This document shows positions 9,743 to 19,600 of a stretch of DNA of 64,000 bases, in pieces. Made by a program: the position numbers and the translations under genes. This DNA comes from Macrosoma leucophasiata (Eukaryota > Arthropoda > Insecta > Lepidoptera > Hedylidae), in contig JAWQUS010000022.1 in NCBI GenBank assembly GCA_036365455.1, positions 7,254,001 to 7,318,000 of the forward strand, in the 5' to 3' direction. The notes below the pieces were generated by a model that saw only the letters and a program-made list of their open reading frames with translations, had not been told where the DNA came from and made no database searches. Within the stretch, counting starts at the first letter, position 1; each line of letters starts with the position of its first letter.

Positions 9743-10038
9743 ACATTCAGTCAAATATTATTTGCTACTACAGAACCTTTCATGGGCGTGCCCGACTTAC
9801 ACTTGGCCTTTTCTATTCATGATTTGACCTCTGTAACTAAAAATGTAATGACTATATTGTTACATTCCATTGTGAGATGACCTATTAACTCCTTTTTTAA
9901 TTTAAATATTAATTCACTGAGTGGCGTAATAGAGTTCAAAGGTTACCACCTACAACTACGCTGAGATTGTGCATTCAATCCCGGGTTGGGAATAAGTGAG
10001 ATTAATAAGATTAGATTAACATTAAGATATATCAATTT
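9743..10038. other. No recognised feature
   Basis: AT-rich spacer before the nested S2/hAT complex. No coding signal. Confidence 0.4.
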
Positions 10039-10248
10039 TTGGCCTCAATAGTCTAGTGCAGTGATTCCCAAAGTGGTCCAAGTTGACCCCTTGGGGTCCA
10101 TGGGAGACGCGATGGGGGTCTACGTAGACGTGAATAAAAATTGGCAATATGGGAATGTGATGGGAACTCTTTTGAAATAGGGCAATTGTAAATAATTGAT
10201 GCTTTCCATATTATACAAAATTGTTTAGTTTCTATTTAATTTATTATG

Positions 10249-10560
10249 TAACGTAACTTCACGCCTGTAATCCCCGAAGGGGTAGGCAGAGGTAAATGCA
10301 TGCATTCAAGCATACATGCAAACACCCACGATTCGCCGGTTACGTTTTGGCCCATGTAACAGGTGGCGAGCCTGTTGACATCTCCGGGCACATTACCAAA
10401 CTTTGAGGTACTGGGAAATTTACAGAAAATGGAAAAATCCCAATAGAACCAGAGATAAAGGCTTTTTCACCATTATCTCTGATAACCCCTACCCGGGAAT
10501 CGAACCCAGGACCTCAGCCTAGTAGTAGTGGCCTGCTACCACTAGGCTACCGAGGCAGTT
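10249..10560 (-). mobile_element. S2 inside the hAT element
   Basis: Full-length S2 in reverse. Flanked by ATTATGT on both sides (about 10242 and 10563), a plausible short TSD. Confidence 0.85.
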
Positions 10561-10579
10561 CATTATGTGATTCATCAAT

Positions 10580-10880
10580 TATCTGTTTATTCATTTATTT
10601 CATATAATTAGTCTCCTGGAGAGCACTTTTACATCATCATTTTTTTTTAAACTCACCTAGATTGAATAACCACTAATAATAATCAAAATTATTATTAGTG
10701 GTTATTCAATCTAGGTGAGTTTATAATCAAAATTATTATTAGTGGTTATTTAATCTAGGTGAGTTTATAATCAAAATTATTATTAGTGGTTATTCAATCT
10801 AGGTGAGTTTAAAAAAAAAAGATGATGTAAAAGTGCTCTCCAGGAGCCTAATTATATGAAATAAATGAATAAACTGATAT
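10580..10880. repeat. Foldback with ~44-bp tandem units
   Basis: The left arm (10583-10685: GTTTATTCATTTATTTCATA ... CACTAATAATAAT) is the reverse complement of the right arm ending at 10880. Between the arms a unit ATAATCAAAATTATTATTAG plus GGTTATTCAATCTAGGTGAG occurs three times. Long hairpin potential. Confidence 0.85.
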
Positions 10881-10894
10881 AAACGTAGCAACGA

Positions 10895-11078
10895 AGGTCC
10901 ACCATTGTATGGCCCCGTAATAACTATCTCAGAGGCACAACATCCAAGGTCTCAAGGGGTGGCAACGTATCTGCATTTTGACCTCTGGTCTTTCTGTGGG
11001 TGTCTATAGGCTGCAGTTATCACTTGACACCAATGTGAACTGCATGCTTGTTTACCAACTTAGTAACATAAAAAAAAA
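10895..11078 (+). mobile_element. Diverged S1 3' part
   Basis: Old S1 copy: CCATTGTATGGCCCCGTAAT, TGTGGGTGTCTATAGGCTGC, ending TAACATAAAAAAAA. Confidence 0.75.
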
Positions 11079-11323
11079 TTGAAGAAAATTGAAAGGGGTC
11101 TAGAAGAAAAAATAGTTTGGGAACCTCTGGTCTAGTGGTAGCAGGCTGCTACTACGCTGGAGTCCTGGGTTTGATTCCCGGGTCGAAGGCTATCAGAGAA
11201 AACGATGTCAAATGCTTTATCTCTGATTCTATTAGGATTTTTTCCATATTCTGGAAATATTCCCAGTACTACAGAGTTTGGTAATGCGCCCGGAGATGTC
11301 AGCTGGCTCGCCACTTGTTACAT

Positions 11324-11546
11324 CTGACGACCTGGTTAGTCCAGCGGTGTGAAAACACCGTTTGATTCGAAGGGTCGCGGGTTCGAGCCCCGCACCGGGA
11401 CAAATATTTGTATGGCCTACAGATATTTGTTTCGGGTCTGGGTGTTTGTGTATGTGTTGTGTGTGTACAACGGCACCCACGACACAAGTTATACCTAGTG
11501 TGGGGCTGTGAGTGTAAGCGTATTTAGGTATTTATTATTTATTTAT
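11324..11546 (+). mobile_element. S4 tRNA-like SINE
   Basis: The tRNA-like head has A-box-like GGTTAGTCCAGCGGTGTG and B box GGTTCGAGCCC with a GC-rich acceptor end. The body includes ATATTTGTTTCGGGT and CACGACACAAGTTATACC, shared with 29484-29700. It interrupts S2 at TTACAT|GGGTC. Confidence 0.8.
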
Positions 11547-11640
11547 TATGGGTCAAGACGCAACCGGCGAATCGTGGGTGTTGGCATGTATGCTTGATTG
11601 CATCCATTCACCTTTACCTATCCCTTCTAACGTAATCCCT

Positions 11641-11941
11641 AAGAATAGCGATCATGCTTATTAAGTTCTAAGTTTAGCAATTAAGTCCTAAATTAAGCAA
11701 AATAAATTAAGCTTATTAAAAATAATATTCTTGCAAAATTAAAGGTGAGTAGGTAAGCCTGGGTTACACCACGATATTTGATAAAGTTAAAGTTATGTTT
11801 AAATAAAAAGTTATCTATACAAATAAATAAAATTGGAGTGTCTGTTTGTAATGTAAAAATAACCGCTTTTTACTAAATGCCTTTTTTATTTTTATGTAAT
11901 GGAAGTGATGAGAAGTATGTATGTATACACGGTACATATAC
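11641..11941. other. AT-rich spacer with short repeat
   Basis: 11758-11815 (GGGTTACACCACGATATTTG, AAAGTTAAAGTT) resembles 42768-42835, possibly a decayed MITE. Nothing else. Confidence 0.35.
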
Positions 11942-12074
11942 CAAAACAACATTTTTTATTTTTGTCTGTTTGTCTGTTTGTCTGTCTGTCTTTCTGTCTG
12001 TCTGTCTGTCTGTCTGTTTGTTCCAGCTAATCTCGGGAACAGCTGGACCGATTTTGACGGGACTCTCACTGGCA
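11942..12074 (+). repeat. Helitron-like piece with TCTG repeat
   Basis: A (TTTG/TCTG) microsatellite at 11964-12019, then CAGCTGGACCGATTTTGACG. The same layout recurs at 53965-54075. Confidence 0.55.
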
Positions 12075-12351
12075 GATAGAGGTAAATGCATGCATTCAAG
12101 CATACATGCAAACACCCACGATTCGCCGGTTACGTTTTGGCCCATGTAACAGGTGGCGAGCCTGTTGACATCTCCGGGCACTTTACCAAACTTCGAGGTA
12201 CTGGGAAATTTCCAGAAAATGGAAAAATCCCAATAGAACCAGAGATAAAGGATTTTAAACCGTCATCTCTGATAGTCCCCGACCCGGGAATCGAACCCAG
12301 GACCTCCAGCGTAATAGTAGTGGCCTGCTACCACTGGGCTACCGAGGCAGG
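12075..12351 (-). mobile_element. S2 tRNA-derived SINE, tail truncated
   Basis: S2 in reverse from GAGGTAAATGCATGC to the head GCTACCGAGGCAG. The last ~35 bases of the 3' end are missing. Confidence 0.83.
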
Positions 12352-12390
12352 TCAAATTCTACTATGATAATACTATCTATATTATTTACT

Positions 12391-12888
12391 AGCTGTTGCC
12401 ACCCAGGTCCGCCCACGTGTAGGTCGCTTTTTGCGCAACCTGTGGAAACTCATCAAATCATCCCACGGCATCCGACAGGAACATGTTTTCGGGATAAAAA
12501 CTATCCTATGTGTTAATCCAAGTTTTTTTTTATGTAATTGAAGTGGCAAACAAGCATGCAGTTCACATTGATGTTAAGTGATGACTGCAGCCTATAGACA
12601 CCCACACAAAGAGCAAGGTCAAATTGCAGATGCGTTACCACTCCCGAGGCCTAAGGTGTTATGCTTCTGTGCCGGAAATTACAGGGCCGTACATTACCAC
12701 CTGACCGGAACACGATAGTGCTGAATACTACCATTTAGCGGCAAGTGTATTAGGTAATGCGGTGGTGCCTACGCCCGCGAGCTCCATCACTGGTGCTCTA
12801 CCACCAGTAAAAGTTACAGTTGTTTTTGCGTGAAGGACTAACAAACAAACGTACAAACTTTCACATTTGTAATATTAGTAGGATTATG
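12391..12888 (-). mobile_element. Helitron-like element carrying an S1
   Basis: The reverse strand ends GGCAACAGCTAGT. 12391-12522 and 12812-12888 are two halves of a typical Lepidoptera Helitron-like repeat (AAAACTATCCTATGTGTTAA; GTACAAACTTTCACATTTGT) split by the S1 at 12523-12811. Confidence 0.6.
12523..12811 (-). mobile_element. S1 inside Helitron-like element
   Basis: Full-length S1 in reverse, from TTTTTTTTATGTAATTG to GCTCTACCACCAGTAAAA. Confidence 0.87.
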
Positions 12889-12900
12889 ATTATTATATTG

Positions 12901-13156
12901 TCAATAAATATAAAAATCAATTGCTATTCGTTAGTCTCGCTAAAACTCGAGAACGGCTGTACCGATTTGGCTAATTTTGGGTTAGAATTATTTTTGACAG
13001 TCTAGGGAAGGTTTAAAAGGTAAGAAAATATGAAGAAATTGAAGGGAAATAGTAAAAACCACAATTTCATTTTCCCGTACAAATTGTCCGTATCTATCAA
13101 ACCTTTGACACATTATTTCCTTCAGACGCAATACGAAGTTTGCCGGGTCAGCTAGT
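12901..13156 (+). mobile_element. Non-autonomous Helitron
   Basis: Starts near TAAATATAAAAATCAATTGC and ends GCCGGGTCAGCTAGT, the CTAGT terminus. Interior TCGAGAACGGCTGTACCGAT is shared with 34275, 39345 (inverted) and 48285. Confidence 0.78.
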
Positions 13157-13640
13157 AAAATATATCTACTGAAAAGCCGGAGCAGGTCTCTATCTACCTA
13201 ATACTACTCTAATACCTCTCATTTATATAAAGACTTAATTAAATACATCGATACAATGACATATTGGCATTCCATGAACTTTGCACTCAAACTAAATCAA
13301 CCATAAATAACTCACCTTCTTTCCCGCCAAACAAATCACCACACTCACAAATTTACTCCCGATAATCGGGAAACGTGACGTGATAATCGGGAAAAACCGC
13401 CTATTTTTCGGGAATAAAACACGTCGTACGAATACCGCGGGAAAACACTAACTGAATAACCTGTGCTTATTTCGCTAACATTACATTACTCAAGCGCACT
13501 GCAAGTACTTATTACTTATTATGAAATAGTGACGTACTGCGCGACAACTAAAGAGAATATTGCGATATGTTTTCCCTGAGCCAGTGGGAATTGGAAACCT
13601 TACGACTATATTTTCGCAGGGAGTTTGGCAGATATATATA
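13157..13640. other. No recognised feature
   Basis: Largely unique DNA with short GATAATCGGGAAA repeats (13359-13406). No supported coding region. Confidence 0.4.
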
Positions 13641-13826
13641 TCTTAATATATATAAATCTCGTGTCACAATGTTTGTCCTCAATGGACTCCTAAACCACTT
13701 AACCGATTATAATAAAATTCGGACACCATGTGCAGTTCGATCCAACTTGAGAGATAGGATAGCTTACATTACGCTATGACTAATAGGAGCAGAGCAGCGC
13801 GGGCGAAGCCGGGGCGGGCCGCTAGT
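13641..13826 (+). mobile_element. Non-autonomous Helitron, second type
   Basis: Starts TCTTAATATATATAAATCTC and ends CCGGGGCGGGCCGCTAGT. 5' TC and 3' CTAGT fit the Helitron ends; the small open frame inside is part of the repeat. Confidence 0.75.
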
Positions 13827-13959
13827 TTTATTATATTTTGAAGTTACTTCTTATGGCGTGATTGTGAAATATGATGTGAGTGAATTTTTACGACGCGCGC
13901 GCACACCGATGAATAAAAGCAACAAACCGAAGTTAGTAGCATATTTTTTTCCGTCTTTT

Positions 13960-14440
13960 TAGGGTTCCGTAGTAAACAAGGAACCCTTATAGTTTCGCCA
14001 TATCCGTCTGTCTGTCTGTTCGCGGCTTAGCGCAAAAACTATTGGTACTAGAGACTTGAAATTTGGCACAAGTATACACCTTAATCACGCTGATAAAGTG
14101 ATAGAATAAAAACATGAATAATAAAATTATTTAGGGTACCTCCCCTTTATGTAACACGCGGATTTTTTTATTTATTTTTCGTTTTCTATATAGTGTGGGA
14201 TATCGTTGGATAGGTCTTGGATAAGTCTAAAATCATTTTTGGATTCAGTGAACTGTTCGTGACTTATTAAACTTTAAAGTGCCAAAATTCATTAGAGTCA
14301 AGTGTCCCGCCCCCCCTCCCCTCTCTACCAACTAAACGGTTGTTGTTAGATATTCAAACGTTATGGCAATAGCAGCTTCATATAACGATATTAAAAGAAA
14401 AACAATCAAACCTAAGTTGGCTTTACAAGTTTGCGAGAAA
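13960..14440 (+). repeat. Repeat Q copy
   Basis: TTTTTAGGGTTCCGTAG, CCGTCTGTCTGTCTGTTCG, TTAGGGTACCTCCCC and TTCAAACGTTATGGCAATAG are shared with 25640-26012 and, inverted, 37893-38560. Confidence 0.6.
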
Positions 14441-14943
14441 TAGTCGACGAAATGTAATACTTAAAACTCTTCTGTCTTTATAAAACACGTTCAAACGAAA
14501 GAGATAGCACACATTTGAGGGTTGCTTAAAATTGAGTGACGTTTGAGTATTCGGCCATTAGTTTGTTCAGTAGCGGAGTTTTTCTCAGTAGTGCCTGCAC
14601 TTGGAACTCTGCTAAGTGAATGACTATGTTTATGACGAATCGATTTTCCTTTTTCTTCTACGAGGGAATTGAAAGATTTGATGTGTAAAATCGGTTAAGT
14701 TTTGATTTAATTTAATTTGAATATTTGAATTTGATTAATATATATTAATAATTAATATAATTGTAAGTCATTCGCTATAGGTAGCTTGTAAACTGACAAT
14801 GCAAAAGTGTCCTTGTAGACCAATTTGAAATAAAATATTTGAGTTTGAGTTTATCGTATTCCAGTAAATATGTAGCCTCGTACCACCAGAGTAACTTATT
14901 TAATTCTCAAAGCAAGCAACGCATTTGCATTTTGATCTTTTGT
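14441..14943. repeat. Repeat P fragment and LINE-type tail
   Basis: 14510-14640 shares CACTTGGAACTCTGCTAAGT with 55750-55800 (inverted). 14810-14850 ends GAGTTTGAGTTT, as in LINE tails at 57130-57150. The rest is AT-rich. Confidence 0.4.
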
Positions 14944-15231
14944 TTTTTTTATGTAATGGATGTGCCAAACAAGCATGCAGTTCACGTTGATGTTAAGTGA
15001 CTTCAGCCTATAGACACTCACACAAAGACCAAGGTCAAAATGCAGATGCGTTACCACTCCTGAGGCCTAAGGTGTTATGCCTCTGTGTCGGAAATTACAG
15101 GGCCGTACATTACCACCTGACCGGAACACGATAGTGCTGAACACTACCATTTAGCGGCAAGTAGGTATATTAGGTAATGCGGTGGTGCCTACGCCCGCGA
15201 GCTCCGTCAATGGAGCTCTACCACCAGTAAA
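14944..15231 (-). mobile_element. S1 SINE-like copy
   Basis: Full-length S1 in reverse. Confidence 0.87.
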
Positions 15232-15314
15232 AAAAATGTGTAGATGTCTATAAGCTGCAGTCATTACTTAACATCCATGTGAACTGCATGCTTGTTTACC
15301 ACTTTCATTACATC
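15232..15314 (+). mobile_element. S1 3' fragment
   Basis: Forward S1 3' third (AGATGTCTATAAGCTGCAGT ... TTCATTACAT) directly joined to the inverted copy before it. Confidence 0.7.
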
Positions 15315-15420
15315 GCTCGCTAACTTTCAGGTGCCAATAATTCCGTCCCAAGAAATAAAACACCTTGCGCATGTATTTTTTTGTTTATCAATTTTTCAGT
15401 GTAACTTGTGAAGTAGATTT

Positions 15421-15548
15421 ACCCCCTTATTCATAAACATATTTTAGCTAAAGTGTTGCTTATCTCTCCTTTGTCTTTTTCTACCCTGCACATTTGACAA
15501 TGCAACTGACAAAGACAAAGCATTGTATAGCTAGAACATATCTAATGT
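15421..15548. mobile_element. MITE-E, right end eroded
   Basis: Left end ACCCCCTTATTCATAAACAT and interior match the complete palindromic element at 58806-58955. The right terminus is degraded at the border of the FAR relic. Confidence 0.65.
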
Positions 15549-15559
15549 ACGTTTGTAGA

Positions 15560-15640
15560 ATATTCACGACATTCTATCGAAGCCATGTCAAAGTGGAACA
15601 TATTTTTGTCAACTTCTGACAGCTGTGAAATATTTTTTGG
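15560..15640 (-). pseudogene. FAR terminal-exon relic
   Basis: On the reverse strand this stretch encodes SEVDKNMFHFDMASIECREY, almost the same as residues of FAR1 exon 10 (SEVDKYIFHFDMASIEWREY). Similarity continues a few codons upstream and stops after the shared block, with an in-frame stop soon after. It lies ~630 bases past the FAR1 stop, same orientation. The conserved Trp is Cys. It is best read as debris of a third FAR copy or of a partial duplication of the FAR1 3' end. No splice sites are attached. Confidence 0.75.
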
Positions 15641-15714
15641 TTTATTGGAATTCACTTCCTCTGTGTCTTTTTTTTATTTCGTAATTCTTAACAGGTTTTG
15701 TAATATTTACAAAA

Positions 15715-15891
15715 AAAAAATAAAAAAAATGTATAAAGCCCCCACCCCTCTCTCGACTGACGATGCGTGCCTCCTCCACCGAAGCCCTTGAATCCCAGGG
15801 CACCCAACGCCGACCTGCATGGCAGGCCAGAAGAAGCCGCAGCAGAGGGGGCCAGCCCCGGTGCTACATCCGCGTCGATCAATTGACTGAC
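15715..15891 (-). mobile_element. Short retroelement insert with 16-bp TSD
   Basis: A GC-rich 177-bp insert with an A-rich tail (reverse orientation) is flanked by the 16-base direct repeat TGTAATATTTACAAAA at 15699-15714 and 15892-15907. TSD length and poly(A) indicate LINE-type retroposition. The body (GCGACG-rich, stop-free on the minus strand) has no recognised protein. Confidence 0.8.
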
Positions 15892-15907
15892 TGTAATATT
15901 TACAAAA

Positions 15908-16272
15908 TTGTCAATACCTTTGTTATTTAATCCTTATAAAGTATCTGTGAAGATCTATTCGAAATAAAAATATTTTCTGCTCTATTCTATTTTGCAATTT
16001 TATGTGCTAAACGTTTTTGTAGTATTTGTAAAATTCTAAATTCTTTTTCTGTTTCATCTACATAAATTAGTTTCCAAATTTGTAAATTTTACCTGCTAAG
16101 AACGGTTTTAGCGGATTTTTCTACAATTTATTCTAGGATTGAATGGCTATCGCAGAATAGTTACGATCATTGTCTCAATTTTAGATTAAAAATAAAGGTA
16201 CAAAAATAAAGGGCAGAATAGAACTTAAAAACATTTAATACTTCTTAAGACTTAAAAATATTACAATAATAA
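15908..16272 (-). other. FAR1 3' flank, putative 3' UTR
   Basis: AT-rich sequence downstream of the FAR1 stop with no repeat seen. It is expected to hold the 3' UTR and polyadenylation site. Confidence 0.5.
16127..16132 (-). terminator. Candidate poly(A) signal for FAR1
   Basis: AATAAA on the minus strand, 141 bases beyond the stop codon. Such hexamers are common in AT-rich DNA, so this is only a candidate. Confidence 0.35.
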
Positions 16273-16639
16273 TTAAACATAACGGATAAAAATAACGGAT
16301 AATATCCAAACGAACATTTGCAATACTTTGTAAATAATGTAAAAATATAACGAACATAGAACGTAATGTAATATTCTCAGCCAAAATTGCTTCCTTTTTG
16401 CAGAAGCTGCATTCTTCAGATCTTCTCGTATCATATACCTTCTCAGTCCGTAGAACCATTTTGTAAAATATTCTCGCCATTCTATCGAAGCCATGTCAAA
16501 GTGGAAGATATACTTGTCGACTTCTGACAAACTGTTAAACATGTCATGGGTGTTGTGATCATACAATTTCCATTCATTTTTCTCGAAGTGATCGAATGCA
16601 AATGACATTTTATAAGCTTTTCTATATATCCTTAGAAGT
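16273..16639 (-). CDS. FAR1 coding exon 10 (terminal)
   Basis: 367 nt including the stop: LLRIYRKAYKMSFAFDHFEK ... FDMASIEWREYFTKWFYGLR, the FAR_C region, then a C-terminal hydrophobic stretch ending VIFIRYV. Acceptor TTTCAG. Confidence 0.92.
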
Positions 16640-19600
16640 CTGAAAAGATAGAATCAGAAACTCATTTATTCATTTAGGGTGACAGGCACCTCTTATGACA
16701 CGTCAAAACCAAACAAAAGAATGTAGAATGTCTCTTTTCCCCTTTACAAACTTATAACAAAGAGTAAAAAGAAAAGAAAGATATGGTATTTTGTTCAATG
16801 TTGAAGTGCGGCCAAGTGCGGGTCGGACTCGCGCACTGAGGGTTCAGTACAAACCTGTAGCATAGAGCAACACGGGCCATCATCAGCCGGCGGACCGGAG
16901 GGGAGTAGCCATATGCAGGCTTTCCCTTCTGTCAAAGAACAATATGGGCCGATATGTTTAAATGTGTGCGTGAAATTGTTTATGTATTTTGTTAAAGTCA
17001 AGGTGTGAGTTTCGTAGTAATAGATGATGTTTGTTGTGTGCGTGGGTTGTGTCACACAAAGGAGATGTTGCGAGCTCGGCTCTGGTTCGTACACTACCTC
17101 AAAAAATTGGTAAATTAAAGAAGAATCCGAAAAAAATACAATTAATTTATTCAAGAATATAACTTAGAGTTACAACCACATTTAATTCAAACGATTTTAT
17201 CATTTTCAACCATGTTCAACATGGCGGCGATACAGCCTACGCTTGAGATAGGTATATAGGGATACCTATGTAGATAAAGCAAAACTAATGCTATCTGTAT
17301 CTTACTAGTGCATCACATATTAAGAAAAAAACTATGTATCGAATCAATCAATTTAAAGAAGTTCCGATGAATTTCTTTAAATTGGAAATCGATTAGTATC
17401 TATTATTAGTGGAATTTGTCAAAATGACATCGCCCGCCATATTCGCCATGTTGGTTTTGAGTTGAAATTCTAACTGCAAATTATGTTTTGTAACTGCAAA
17501 CAAAGCTAAATAAGTGAAAATATGCAGTAAAAAACGTTTTTATATTGATTTTGCCTGTTAATGATATTGTGTACAATACATGGCCGGAGGTCCATACATT
17601 TTTGCAACATCTCCTTTTCCCCCGCAAAAAAATGACAGGCTGTTTTGCATCGGTAATAAACGCTATGACTACTCCCCTCCCGTATGCCGGTGGCCCCCGT
17701 TGCTCTATGACTAGGTATGTAAGTAATTTAAAAACATTTTTACTATAATAATATGATGTATGTATGTATGTATCTTCACGCCAGGTCCCTAACGGGGTAG
17801 GCAGAGAGTGTAGAGCGCCAGATATCCCGGTTCAGAAAAACCTCTCGTGCCTCGTCTACCTTCATCATTCTCTTCATACATGCACGCCGATTCCTAAGAC
17901 TTTTGACCCCACCATCAGACAGAACTCGACCTATTTGGTCATGGTAGGTCAGCCTTGGTCTTCCTGGGCCTCTGCATAATAATATGATGTAACTAAAAAT
18001 GTACGGTCTCCGCAGTTTTCCCTTTATTTGTGCTTCCTACCAAATTTTAAGATTATGAGTTCACGGGAATTACCCTGTAGTGTAGGTTTTGATTCCCTTG
18101 CGAGTTTTTTTTATTACTCTTTTTTTTTTTACAAACAAATTAAATAACGTAACGTAACTTCACGCCTGTAATCCCCGAAGGGGTAGGCAGAGGTAAATGC
18201 ATGCATTCAATCATACATGCAAACACCCACGACTCGCCGGTTACGTTTTAGGCCCATGTAACAGGTGGCGAACCTGTTGCCATCTCCGGGCACATTACCA
18301 AACTCCGGGGTACTGGGAAACTTCCAGAAAATTGAAGAATCCCAATAAAAGCAGAGATAAAGGATTTTAAACCGTTATCTCTGATAGTCCCCGACCCGGG
18401 AATCGAACCCAGGACCTCCAGCGCAATAGTAGTGGCCTGCTACCACTACGCTACTGAGGCAGTTAAATGCTTTGCAACAAATTAATGCTTGTTTAAAGGG
18501 CTTGGTCAAAGACCATGACGCTCCATTCGAGTTTCGAAAAGGAGACGGGTAATTTTGGGCCTGCAGGGCTAAGGGGGCGTCCATAAATTACGTGAGATGT
18601 TTAAGGGGAGGAGGGGGTCGAGACAAATCTCATCTAATCTTACGTTGGGGCGAAAGGGGGTCTCGGGAAATATCACGCAATTTTTTTTCTGATTTAGTAG
18701 ATGTTATTTTTTTAATCGCAATCGTTTCGATTTTCGTACCTTATTCCTTAATCTTCATCACACTTATAGCTATCAGCAATATTAATTACTAGTTTTAACT
18801 AGTCGTAAATAAAAGTAAGTAGGTACCGCCGAAGCATTTTTTTTTTCTTTTTTAATAAAAATCCAAAGCGCTTACATAGGTACCTACTTTTTGAAAAATC
18901 TCATGTGAGATTGGGGGACGAGGGAGGGGGTTGAATAAAATCTCACGACCTCTCACCAGGGGGGAGGTAGGGACAGAAAATAAAAAAAATCCACCTCACG
19001 TAATTTATGGACGCCCCCTAATGAAAAATAGCATTAATTACAAACCTCAACTTATTCCCTGTCACAGCCAAAACTAGATCCACCATCATGGCTGGAATAT
19101 AATGTATCAACCAAGTCAAAAAAGTGAACATCCATTTGCTTTGCGTATTAAATATAAAATAGTAGTACATTGCAGCCGTTGGAATTAAATCAGTGAGCTC
19201 GTTTTGTGATAAAGACTGCATTACATCTGAAACAAAAAAAAAAAGCGGACAAGTGTGAAACGGATTCGAATATGAAGGTTTTTTTTTTTTTTTATGTTAT
19301 GCAAGTGGCAAACAAGCGTGCAGTTCACATTGATGTAAAGTGATGACTGCAGCCTATAGACACCCACACAATGACCAGAGGTCAAAATGCAAATGCGCTG
19401 CTACTCCTGAGACATTAGGTGTTATGCCTCTGTGCCGGAAATTACAGGGCCGTACATTACCACCTGACCGAAACACGATAGTGCTGAACACTACCATTTA
19501 ACGGCAAGTATATTAGGTAATGCGGTGGTGCCTACGCCCGCGAGCTCCGTCACTGGAGCTCTACCACCAGTAAAAATTATTTGATGGCATCACTTTTTAT

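Larger units (their letters stand above)
10059..11129. mobile_element. hAT-type element with 8-bp TSD, itself loaded
   Basis: Termini CAGTGATTCCCAAAG and TAGTTTGGGAACCTCTG match the hAT TIR consensus and the complete 184-bp relative at 25288-25471. GTCTAGTG is duplicated exactly at 10051-10058 and 11130-11137. The interior holds an S2 copy, a foldback repeat and a diverged S1; no transposase remains. Confidence 0.85.
10039..11640 (+). mobile_element. S2 copy split by two insertions
   Basis: Three pieces of one forward S2: 10039-10058 (head to the A box), 11130-11323 (GTCTAGTGGTAGCAGG through CTCGCCACTTGTTACAT) and 11547-11640 (GGGTCAAGACGCAACCGGCG to the S2 3' end). Piece 1/2 is split by a hAT element inside the A box, piece 2/3 by an S4 SINE. 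Confidence 0.8.

Noticed and set aside
10680..10810. CRISPR-like regular repeats
   Set aside because: Units are contiguous tandem repeats without spacers, in a eukaryotic foldback.
16795..17154. Minus-strand frame of 119 codons
   Set aside because: Spans the MITE-B/MITE-A junction; pure repeat sequence.
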